Below are positions 34,550-41,511 of a stretch of 64,000 bases of DNA, one piece after another (position 1 is the first letter of the stretch; each line of letters opens with the position of its first letter). Under the pieces are notes generated by a model. It worked only from the letters and a program-made list of their open reading frames with translations. It was not told where the DNA came from and made no database searches. Location of the stretch: contig NZ_VIJZ01000008.1 of NCBI RefSeq assembly GCF_006874425.1, positions 62,001-126,000 of the forward strand, in the 5' to 3' direction. The position numbers were made by a program, and so were the translations under genes. This DNA comes from Paenibacillus ottowii. Lineage in GTDB: Bacteria; Bacillota; Bacilli; Paenibacillales; Paenibacillaceae.

Positions 34550-35128
34550 TTAACGTCTTCCTCCACCCATATAACGCTTGGAACGCGGAGGGCCTAATAT
34601 TTCTGTCCAAATTACACCTTTACGAAGATCAGACACATTCACTGCATTATGCGCTTGCGAGGTTTGCTTGGGCTCATCTGTGATTTCTCCCGAATCTCTA
34701 ACATTGGATATACGATCGAAACGGGATAAAACCGATCTACGCTCTTCTTCCATAGCACGGATTCGATCCTCTAGAGTCGTACTGTTATCCGATAAATCGC
34801 GATTCATCCCTTCTTCTGTTGCTACCCCATCTCCTGCTTCTTCTATACGACGGGCTTCCATTACCGCCCGTCGTTCATTAGGAAATTGACGCTGCAATTC
34901 TCCAGTAACGTCCTGCCGACGTCGCTCTTGCTCTGGTTCCATTGTGAAAGGTCTGGTTGACGTCGAGGGTCTTCGGGAACCATGATCACCACCAAAGGTA
35001 GGCATCCCTTGTCGCGGCGGAGATTTCCGCTCTCCGCTTTGAATGCTTTTCCCCAAGAAGGATACCAGCGCAAAGCCAATCACGATCAGGATATACAAAT
35101 GATCTAAGATCCAACTGATAAAGTTCAT
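34550..35128 (-). CDS. Membrane-anchored hydrophilic protein downstream of floA
   Basis: 192 residues. One N-terminal transmembrane helix (about residues 4-25, LDHLYILIVIGFALVSFLG), then a long charged, probably disordered or coiled-coil region rich in Arg and Glu, ending in a well-ordered-looking C-terminal motif, GVIWTEILGPPRSKR. The topology suggests a cytosolic tail. GTG 35131 is possible, but ATG 35128 is used. It occupies the place of B. subtilis yqfB, which is much shorter, so it is not an obvious ortholog. Its operon position suggests a link to FloA/NfeD membrane domains; unproven. Confidence 0.75.
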   Translation of the reverse strand: MNFISWILDHLYILIVIGFALVSFLGKSIQSGERKSPPRQGMPTFGGDHGSRRPSTSTRPFTMEPEQERRRQDVTGELQRQFPNERRAVMEARRIEEAGDGVATEEGMNRDLSDNSTTLEDRIRAMEEERRSVLSRFDRISNVRDSGEITDEPKQTSQAHNAVNVSDLRKGVIWTEILGPPRSKRYMGGGRR

Positions 35129-35172
35129 CACTCACCGCCTAACTGCCTAATTCATTAGCTATATCCCGTTAA

Positions 35173-36174
35173 TTAATCCCGGTTCTTGTTATCATTTCCC
35201 GAGTTCTCATTCGGTTTACCTAAGGAATTACGCATTTGCGTATCTGCCTCAACATTTTTTAAATTCATGTAATCCATGACGCCTAGTTTGCCGCCTCGCA
35301 GCGCTTCAGCCATTGCCAGAGGCACTTCGGATTCGGATTCCACCACGCGTGCTCTCATTTCTACGACACGCGCCTTCATTTCCTGTTCCTGTGCCACAGC
35401 CATCGCACGCCGCTCTTCGGCTTTTGCCTGCGCAATACGTTTGTCTGCTTCTGCCTGCTCTGTTTGCAGGAAGGCACCGATATTTTTGCCTACATCAACG
35501 TCTGCAATATCAATGGATAGAATTTCAAATGCTGTCCCTGCATCCAAACCTTTGGACAATACGGTTCTCGAAATGGAATCCGGATTTTCCAGCACGTCTT
35601 TATGCGAATTACTGGAACCAACCGTTGTTACGATCCCTTCCCCAACCCGAGCAATAATCGTTTCTTCTCCGGCACCGCCGACGAGCCGATCAATGTTGGC
35701 ACGCACCGTAACACGAGCTTTAACCTTCACTTCGATACCATCCTTGGCGACGGCAGCAACAATAGGTGTCTCAATAACACGCGGATTAACACTCATTTGG
35801 ACCGCTTGTAGAACATCCCGTCCCGCCAGGTCAATCGCAGCCGCACGTTCAAATTCAAGCGGAATGTTAGCCCGCTGCGCGGCGATCAACGCATTGATCA
35901 CTCGGTCTACATTCCCTCCTGCGAGAAAATGACTTTCCAGCTGGTTGATATTTAAGCCCAGGCCAGCTTTGGTTGCCTTAATGAGGGGATTGACAATTCG
36001 GCTTGGTGTGACACGCCGCAACCGCATAGCTACCAGCGTAATGATACCGATCCGCACACCTGAAGCCAACGCCGAAATCCACAGCATCACCGGGAAGAAA
36101 CTAAAAAACACGCTCAAAACAATAATCACTACTACGACAATCAGCAAAATGCTGACAATACCCGATTCGAACAC
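35173..36174 (-). CDS. floA: Flotillin-like protein FloA (YqfA)
   Basis: 333-residue bacterial flotillin that scaffolds functional membrane microdomains. Seen: N-terminal hairpin-like membrane segment (about 5-45), [12 protein letters not shown], an SPFH/PHB-like domain with VNPRVIETP and [15 protein letters not shown], and the EA-rich C-terminal coil [19 protein letters not shown], given here as [18 protein letters not shown] lies 3 nt before an ATG (36180) and 9 nt before an in-frame GTG (36174); the GTG is preferred. It follows nfeD in the usual pair. Confidence 0.93.
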   Translation of the reverse strand: MFESGIVSILLIVVVVIIVLSVFFSFFPVMLWISALASGVRIGIITLVAMRLRRVTPSRIVNPLIKATKAGLGLNINQLESHFLAGGNVDRVINALIAAQRANIPLEFERAAAIDLAGRDVLQAVQMSVNPRVIETPIVAAVAKDGIEVKVKARVTVRANIDRLVGGAGEETIIARVGEGIVTTVGSSNSHKDVLENPDSISRTVLSKGLDAGTAFEILSIDIADVDVGKNIGAFLQTEQAEADKRIAQAKAEERRAMAVAQEQEMKARVVEMRARVVESESEVPLAMAEALRGGKLGVMDYMNLKNVEADTQMRNSLGKPNENSGNDNKNRD

Positions 36175-36213
36175 TCGCATCAACCTCCATTAATCTAATT
36201 CTTCGTTGTTTAC

Positions 36214-37581
36214 TTAGACGCTTGCGTCTGCCTTGACGACAATTCGCCCGCCTTCTACTTTGGATACGATAATTGGCATATCTGGGGCGATAAATTCCCC
36301 GTTCGTTACGACATCTACTCGCTCATCAGCGATTAGCACCGTCCCAGCTGGACGTAATGGAGTCAGACTGACCCCCCTCTGACCTAGTAGCGTCTCCCGA
36401 TTCACAACCGAAGAAAACCCTTGGTCAGCCGTCAAACTTTCCTGAAGTATAAAACGGTTCCATATCCCTCGGTCCTTGAAGACAACCGCGATAATTGCCA
36501 CCACGGCAACAGCCGCTGCAAATGCAATCCCCAAAGATATAAACGCATGCTGCATGTTATATGCTGCACGGACTACACCCGCGACAAGGCTGATCGAACC
36601 CAATATACCCAGAATGCCAAAGCTTGGAACGAACATTTCAAGTATAAGCAGAGCCAGACCGATAATGAACAATAGCCATGTCTCCGAACCGCCAAAGCCA
36701 GCAATATAATTACCAAAAAAGTACAAGCCAAACCCGAGTACACCCAAAATTCCCGGCACACCAAAACCGGGTACAAGCAGTTCAATAACTACACCTGCAA
36801 TACCGATAAATAAAAGCAAGGTCTGCACGATCGGATGGGTCAATATCTCGGCTGCTTTCTCAGCCCATGTGCGCTCCACATGGATAACATCATCCGTACT
36901 GTAGCCCATCCACTGGATAACTTCTTGTTCTGAAGACGCGATGTGATCCGCATAACCCAACTTCAGCGCTTCCTCACTGGTTAAAGAAATGATCTGCCCA
37001 TTTCCCTTATTAAAGTTCATCTCCGGAATAGAGACCGTTGTTTTGGGATCGACCATACCTCTGGCAATATCCGGATTGCGACCGCCAGCTTCTGCAGCAG
37101 ATGCCATGCTACTCTTCCACCAAGCTACCGTTTTAGGATCGGTAATAGCCTGCCCCCTGCCGTCTACTAACGCTGCTGCTCCAATAATACTCCCTGGTTT
37201 CATAGCAATCTTGTTGGCACTCAACGCAATATAGCTACCCGCTGAGGCCGCTTCGCCTTTGATATAGGCAACGGTCGGAATGGGACTGTCTTTGATCAGT
37301 TTACCCAGCTTCTCCGCTGTATCTACCCGTCCGCCGGGAGTGTTAATATCCAGTACAATCAGACCGGCTTTGGAATCAACTGCTTCTGCAAATCCACGTT
37401 CCATAAATTTGCCCAGACCTTGTTCAATTTCCTGATCAACTGGTATAACAAACACAGCTCCACCCTTTGTTTGAGCTGCCGCTGATCCAGAATAAACTAA
37501 GGGTAATAACAAAACGGATATCATAATCCACAACGTTAAAAAGATCAATTTACGGCTGGAGTGGTGATCTTGTCTATGCAT
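36214..37581 (-). CDS. nfeD: NfeD-family membrane serine protease (YqeZ)
   Basis: 455-residue long-form NfeD. Layout: signal peptide (about 10-36, ending SAAAQ), a ClpP-like protease domain with TPGGRV at about 81 and the nucleophile Ser113 in EAASAGSYIALSA, four to five transmembrane helices (about 225-360), and a C-terminal OB-fold NfeD domain. It partners flotillins; the gene precedes floA. ATG 37581 has AAAGGGGGG upstream; the frame to 37623 spans that site. B. subtilis YqeZ has the same plan. The catalytic Lys is not assigned with certainty. Confidence 0.92.
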   Translation of the reverse strand: MHRQDHHSSRKLIFLTLWIMISVLLLPLVYSGSAAAQTKGGAVFVIPVDQEIEQGLGKFMERGFAEAVDSKAGLIVLDINTPGGRVDTAEKLGKLIKDSPIPTVAYIKGEAASAGSYIALSANKIAMKPGSIIGAAALVDGRGQAITDPKTVAWWKSSMASAAEAGGRNPDIARGMVDPKTTVSIPEMNFNKGNGQIISLTSEEALKLGYADHIASSEQEVIQWMGYSTDDVIHVERTWAEKAAEILTHPIVQTLLLFIGIAGVVIELLVPGFGVPGILGVLGFGLYFFGNYIAGFGGSETWLLFIIGLALLILEMFVPSFGILGILGSISLVAGVVRAAYNMQHAFISLGIAFAAAVAVVAIIAVVFKDRGIWNRFILQESLTADQGFSSVVNRETLLGQRGVSLTPLRPAGTVLIADERVDVVTNGEFIAPDMPIIVSKVEGGRIVVKADASV

Positions 37582-37812
37582 TTCTTTCCCCCCTTTCGAT
37601 CTTTCCTTGTTACAGCATACCAAACTTTGTTAGACAAACTATACAGTTTTCAGGATTTAATGTGAAATTATTGGGTATATTGCTAATCCTGACGCCTGTC
37701 ACATACTTTACGCCTCTAACAGACCACACGTTTCACACAATTATAGATAACGCTTTCATAAAGGTGTTCCCCCACCATTCCATTTTACGGTAGACACCAA
37801 GCAAATAGAAAT

Positions 37813-37838
37813 AACACCCTCTGTAAACAGAGGGTGTT
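37813..37838. terminator. Hairpin downstream of yqeY, probable terminator
   Basis: AACACCCTCTGT and ACAGAGGGTGTT form a perfect 12-bp stem with a 2-nt centre. U-runs are weak on both sides (ATTTCTATTTG on the minus strand). Confidence 0.65.
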
Positions 37839-37861
37839 GTGTTTTCCTGTTTGTCTCAGGT

Positions 37862-38305
37862 TTATTGCAGAAATTGCTGAACCGCTTGGTTCACGAGCTT
37901 ACCGTCAGCACGACCTTTTACCTTAGGCATCAAGGCCGCCATTACTTTCCCCATCTCGGCTTTTGAAGAAGCACCGGTTTCCTGGATGGTCTGCTGTACA
38001 ATAACTTTAATTTCTTCTTCAGAAAGTTGTTCAGGAAGGTACTGAGCGATGATCTCTATTTCTGCTTTAGTGCTTGTCGCAAGTTCATCACGACCTGCTT
38101 TTTCAAACTCATGGAGGGCATCTTTTCGCTGTTTGATCTCACGACTCAGAATATCAAGCACTTCGTTGTCGTCCAAATCCCGTTTCAAATCTATTTCAAG
38201 ATTTTTAATCGTAGAACGAACCATTCGAATGGTGGAGAGTTTGAACTTGTCCTTACTCTTCATTGCTTGCTTCATATCTTCGTTCAATCGTTCGCTCAAA
38301 TTCAT
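37862..38305 (-). CDS. yqeY: GatB/YqeY domain protein
   Basis: 147-residue protein whose C-terminal half is related to the tRNA-binding tail of GatB; it may help in tRNA-dependent amidation or tRNA handling, but is not proven. Seen: N-terminal helical domain (LSERLNEDMKQAMKSKDKFKLS) and C-terminal QYLPEQLSEEEI and MGKVMAALMPKVKGRADG motifs. ATG 38305 has AGGAGG about 12 nt upstream. It lies 17 nt after rpsU and is surely co-transcribed, as in B. subtilis. Confidence 0.94.
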   Translation of the reverse strand: MNLSERLNEDMKQAMKSKDKFKLSTIRMVRSTIKNLEIDLKRDLDDNEVLDILSREIKQRKDALHEFEKAGRDELATSTKAEIEIIAQYLPEQLSEEEIKVIVQQTIQETGASSKAEMGKVMAALMPKVKGRADGKLVNQAVQQFLQ

Positions 38306-38321
38306 GATTACTTAGATCCTC

Positions 38322-38495
38322 CTAGAACTTTCTCTTACGAGCAGCCTCGGACTTTTTCTTGCGCTTTACGCTTGGCTTTTCATAATGCTTGCGTTTCTTC
38401 ACCTCAGCCAATACGCCATCCTTAGCAATGGAACGTTTAAAGCGACGAAGTGCAGCATCAATTGTCTCGTTTTTGCGAACTTTAGTTTCAGACAC
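38322..38495 (-). CDS. rpsU: 30S ribosomal protein S21
   Basis: 57-residue basic ribosomal protein S21, which helps mRNA pairing with the 16S 3' end. Sequence is typical: [20 protein letters not shown], then a C-terminal Lys/Arg-rich tail. The frame continues to 38549, but GTG 38495 gives the normal length and has GGAGGGAGGG 7 nt upstream. Followed closely by yqeY. The upstream 165 bases to the HIT gene show no further gene. Confidence 0.97.
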   Translation of the reverse strand: MSETKVRKNETIDAALRRFKRSIAKDGVLAEVKKRKHYEKPSVKRKKKSEAARKRKF

Positions 38496-38663
38496 CAGTT
38501 TTCCCTCCCTCCGACCAGACCGTCCAAGAGCAATAACACGGTTCATCAAATTTTATTATAGGTGAAACGGAAACCAGGTGTCAACCTATAAGAAAAAATG
38601 AGTACATAGAAGGACTTTTTTTCCCTCACTTCCGCATTACTGAAAAGAATAGCTCTGTCATTT

Positions 38664-39023
38664 TTAAGCATGCGAGTCTGAAATACCTGTCAAGGCACCC
38701 AATTGGGCGCCGCCCAGCAAGTGATAGTGCAGATGCCCTACCGCTTGTCCACTATCCGGACCGCAGTTGTTAATCAACCGATAACCAGACTCAGCGATTC
38801 CCAATTTTTTTGCAACCTCAATCGCAACACGATGAATCTCTGCAATAAGTGGGAGATCCTCCTCCGTTACAGCATTCATTGAAGGAATGTATTTTTTTGG
38901 AATAATGAGCACGTGTACTGGCGCCGCAGGCTGGATGTCATGAAATGCGAGCACATTGTCGGTTTCCAACACCTTTTTACTGGGAATGCTTCCATCCACA
39001 ATTTTCAAAAACAGATCGTCCAT
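38664..39023 (-). CDS. HIT-family nucleotide hydrolase (HinT-like)
   Basis: 119-residue HIT protein, a purine nucleoside phosphoramidase or nucleotide hydrolase. The triad GHLHYHLLGG (H-x-H-x-H) lies near residue 98-106 and the N-terminal IPSKKVLETDNVLAF, PAAPVHVLIIPK strands are canonical. ATG 39023 has AGGAGGG upstream. It lies between the MocR gene and rpsU; linkage to rpsU may be incidental. B. subtilis Hit is the nearest remembered relative but lies elsewhere. Confidence 0.94.
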   Translation of the reverse strand: MDDLFLKIVDGSIPSKKVLETDNVLAFHDIQPAAPVHVLIIPKKYIPSMNAVTEEDLPLIAEIHRVAIEVAKKLGIAESGYRLINNCGPDSGQAVGHLHYHLLGGAQLGALTGISDSHA

Positions 39024-39106
39024 TCAAAACCCTCCTTTGGCAGTGAGCCGATTCTAAGCCATTAAACATAGCAGCTTGCTCTCGGCATTCAAAGTTATGT
39101 ATTTTC

Positions 39107-39145
39107 CACACCAAACAGAAACATAACCAATCATGATTGGCTATG
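39107..39145 (-). terminator. Terminator-like hairpin after the second MocR gene
   Basis: Minus-strand CATAGCCAATCATGATTGGTTATG is a near-perfect palindrome, here described as CATAGCCAATCA paired with TGATTGGTTATG (one G-U), followed by TTTCTGTTTGG. The tight centre and broken U-run leave some doubt. Confidence 0.55.
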
Positions 39146-39182
39146 CCTGTGTTTCTATATGTATCATAACGGAAAATGGGGC

Positions 39183-40526
39183 TTAATACCAGTTCCCCTT
39201 ACTAACTTCCTCTATTATAGATTTGACACCTTGATCAATTTGCTCTGGCTGAGCACGCGAAATACTGATGCGCAAAAATTTTTGTTGTTCCCTGTAGCTT
39301 GATAAATAAAAGCCTTTGCCAGCTACAACCTGGATGTTTCTCGCCTTAAGGTTGTATACCAAACGCTCTAAATTCACCGTCCTCGGCAGCTTAAACGGCG
39401 TATAAACGCCTGAGGTTACAGCTGGAGTTTGAATGTACCCGGTCTGATTGTATCGCTCCAGCGCCTTGTTCAGAATATGAATGCGCTCCGAATACAGTTT
39501 GGATATGGTGTGTTTATGACGCTCATACATTCCATTTTTAATATAGATATCAAGTGCTGCCTGAGACAGAATCGATGTGTCAACATATCTTTTATAGGTA
39601 CTGAACGTCTCTAATAGGTTTTCTGGCAGGACCGCAACCCCTAAGCGCAAACCAGGGAAAATGATTTTCGAGAAGCTTTTCAAGTAAATAGTGCGCTCCG
39701 TTTGATCGTATGCGTAAATGGGATCAACAAGAGGATCAACTCCCAAATCAGCCATATAGTCATCTTCTACGATAAACACATCATATTTGGCAGCTAAGGC
39801 AGCTATGGTTTTTCGTTCCTCTGTGTTATATGAGATACCTAGCGGATTATGATGCCTTGACATCGTATAAAAAAATTTGATGTTCTCCTGCTTAAATTGA
39901 TTCTCTAGCTCATAAAAATCGAGCCCTTCCGCTGTACGGGCAATCGTATTGACAGGTATGCTTTCTTCCTCCAAAAAACGCAAATAAATATCGTAGCTGG
40001 GCTGCTCGACCAGAATCTTTTCTTTACCGTTGGGAAACGGCATTTTGGCGAGTATTTCTAATGCCTGTTGAACCCCTGAAGTAACGATAATCCGATCCTT
40101 TTTTGCAAATACCTGAGTATCGGCCAAATGCGAGACGAGCGTATAACGCAATGTTTCCAGTCCTTGCGAGTCCCCGTAAGTGAACAGATGATATTTATAG
40201 GTGTCAATAGCTTGATTTAGACAATGTTGAAAATCCAGATACGGAAATACATTTAAATCCGGGGATGCTGAAGCAAAATCAACACAGTCTGAACTATGGC
40301 CATGGTGTACATCGCTGTGGGTTTCCACTACATAGTATCCGCTTTGCGGTACGGAATAAATGGCATGCTTCCTTTCAAGTTCAGCATAAGCTCGCAGAAT
40401 TGTGCTTTTACTGCACTTGTATTGCTCCGAAGCATCACGGACCGATGGCAGCTTGTAACCAGATCTATATTGTCCCTCGCGAATTTTAAGCTCTATATCT
40501 AATAAAATCGAAACATATTTTTTCAC
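39183..40526 (-). CDS. MocR-type regulator: GntR wHTH fused to aminotransferase fold (second)
   Basis: 447-residue MocR-family protein. N-terminal winged helix: KLPSVRDASEQYKCSKSTILRAYAEL, shown by LPSVRDASEQYKCSKSTI. The aminotransferase domain has VEQPSYDIYLRFL, FYTMSRHHNPLG, IVEDDYMADL and the PLP Lys in YLKSFSKIIFPGLRLG. It begins with GTG 40526, AGGAGG 5 nt upstream. Unlike the regulator at 10273 it has no divergent aminotransferase; the next genes are a HIT protein and a coat-like protein. Palindromic TGTAC-type sites upstream may be for autoregulation. Effector and targets unknown. Confidence 0.88.
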   Translation of the reverse strand: MKKYVSILLDIELKIREGQYRSGYKLPSVRDASEQYKCSKSTILRAYAELERKHAIYSVPQSGYYVVETHSDVHHGHSSDCVDFASASPDLNVFPYLDFQHCLNQAIDTYKYHLFTYGDSQGLETLRYTLVSHLADTQVFAKKDRIIVTSGVQQALEILAKMPFPNGKEKILVEQPSYDIYLRFLEEESIPVNTIARTAEGLDFYELENQFKQENIKFFYTMSRHHNPLGISYNTEERKTIAALAAKYDVFIVEDDYMADLGVDPLVDPIYAYDQTERTIYLKSFSKIIFPGLRLGVAVLPENLLETFSTYKRYVDTSILSQAALDIYIKNGMYERHKHTISKLYSERIHILNKALERYNQTGYIQTPAVTSGVYTPFKLPRTVNLERLVYNLKARNIQVVAGKGFYLSSYREQQKFLRISISRAQPEQIDQGVKSIIEEVSKGNWY

Positions 40527-40545
40527 GATATCCTCCTGCCTGTTT

Positions 40546-40597
40546 TGTACTGTACATCCTTTTTATATCCTTCATCCTTCTTATGTACCTGTATACA
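40546..40597. promoter_or_regulatory. Possible operator of the second MocR regulator
   Basis: A perfect 11-bp palindrome TGTACTGTACA at 40546-40556 lies just upstream of the MocR ribosome site, and a related TGTACCTGTATACA begins at 40584, 38 bp away. Such sites close to a regulator gene suggest autoregulation; inferred. Confidence 0.45.
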
Positions 40598-40681
40598 CTT
40601 GATGTTAACATGGTTTATAGCTTCTTTTCATTAAGTTGTATAATAGGCCCAATGGGTAATGAAACCGTAGATGTGAAAAAG

Positions 40682-40713
40682 AGGCTGTTTCTCCATACTG
40701 GAAGAAACAGCCT
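40682..40713 (-). terminator. Terminator of the Tyr/Pro-rich protein gene
   Basis: Minus-strand AGGCTGTTTCT pairs with AGAAACAGCCT, a perfect 11-bp stem, followed by CTTTTTC. It lies 130 nt beyond the 40843 stop. Confidence 0.83.
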
Positions 40714-40842
40714 TGCATAGTGATGATGTATGGATGCGCCTATATAGCACTTGTACATTACAAGAGCTGTAGGCGGGAGAGAGCAGAGAGTTACACGATA
40801 ATTTCACAAACTAAGAAGATTCTAGCAACTAAGAAGATAAGT

Positions 40843-41250
40843 TTAGTAATAAGGCAGTAAGCTAATTGCTGTCAACGCAGCAAGTGGCAGAACCAAACGA
40901 TTAAAGCGGCGACGTCCGTATGGGAATCCGTAGGCATAAGCAGGGACTGGGTAAGGGTAAGGATACGGATAAGGGTATGGAGGATAATAAGGTGCATAGC
41001 CGCCATAAGCACGGGAGCCGCATCCACAGTTGTTAGGCGGATAGGGAAGATTCACATTCTCCATTTCTTCTCCACCCATAGGAACAGCTAAGTATAACTT
41101 TTCATCATCCACATGCTCTACAATCCCGTCATACGTTGTCCCGTCTTTTACCCATACGCATACATAACGATGCATATGCTGTTGACATAGTGTTTTAGCA
41201 TCCATCTGTTGCGGTGCTGTAACATTTTCGGTAGTCATGCTTTTTTCCAT
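40843..41250 (-). CDS. Tyr/Pro-rich coat-like protein with small N-terminal domain
   Basis: 135 residues in three parts. Residues 18-65 look folded (MHRYVCVWVKDGTTYDGIVEHV), with a beta-rich pattern recalling small Sm-like or spore-surface domains. Residues 70-110 are a low-complexity Tyr/Pro tract with repeated PYPYPYPY. The C-terminus ends in basic residues and a short hydrophobic stretch (LVLPLAALTAISLLPYY). ATG 41250 has AGGAGG 8 nt upstream. Composition suggests a spore coat or surface protein, but no specific family is recognised. A promoter and structured RNA lie upstream at 41341-41492. Confidence 0.72.
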   Translation of the reverse strand: MEKSMTTENVTAPQQMDAKTLCQQHMHRYVCVWVKDGTTYDGIVEHVDDEKLYLAVPMGGEEMENVNLPYPPNNCGCGSRAYGGYAPYYPPYPYPYPYPYPVPAYAYGFPYGRRRFNRLVLPLAALTAISLLPYY

Positions 41251-41340
41251 GGTCGTTTCCTCCTAGACTTTTGCATGTATACCGTATGTTATTCAAAAAC
41301 GGGCTATGTGCTACACCAAATTGGGCGAATTCATGCTTGC

Positions 41341-41457
41341 AAAAAAAAGAAGCACCCCGGGAGCTCTTGGCAGAGCCCCTCTGAACGGACGTATGACGGG
41401 AAGATTTCTTCCACAGCATACGTCCGCCGGGGTGCTGTATGATTAACTTGTCGGCTT
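41341..41457 (-). ncRNA. Candidate structured RNA: three-way junction ending in a U-run
   Basis: Minus-strand element between sbcC and the 41250 gene. P1: 41427-41436 with 41351-41360, 10 bp. P2: 41417-41426 with 41386-41395, 10 bp, capped by a GGAAG/CTTCC hairpin (41399-41412). P3: 41372-41379 with about 41361-41367, 7-8 bp, loop GCCA. P1 abuts P2 without a gap. The closing arm of P1 is followed by TC and T8. A consensus promoter at 41464-41492 would start transcription near 41457. No RNA family I know fits. It may be a free small RNA, or a leader/attenuator for the coat-like gene 90 nt downstream, or a complex terminator for sbcC. Confidence 0.62.
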
Positions 41458-41463
41458 AGCTGT

Positions 41464-41492
41464 ATTATAACAACAGTTTGAAACTGTATCTA
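41464..41492 (-). promoter_or_regulatory. Consensus promoter with a palindrome in its spacer
   Basis: Minus-strand TAGATA (41487-41492) and perfect TATAAT (41464-41469) are separated by 17 nt. The spacer is almost filled by a perfect 15-bp palindrome, ACAGTTT-G-AAACTGT (41473-41487), well placed for a repressor. It lies just after the sbcC stop and drives the structured RNA. Confidence 0.65.
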
Positions 41493-41511
41493 TGATCTGT
41501 ATCACATTATT

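Larger units (their letters stand above)
40527..40842. other. Intergenic region upstream of the second MocR gene
   Basis: 316 bases with no supported gene. It contains the palindromic TGTAC sites at 40546-40597 and the terminator of the coat-like gene at 40682-40713. Remaining sequence shows no clear structure. Confidence 0.5.

Noticed and set aside
35276..35932. 218-codon plus-strand frame antisense to floA
   Set aside because: Composition (Ser/Thr/Ala-rich) is that of an antisense shadow of the conserved floA; no ribosome site.
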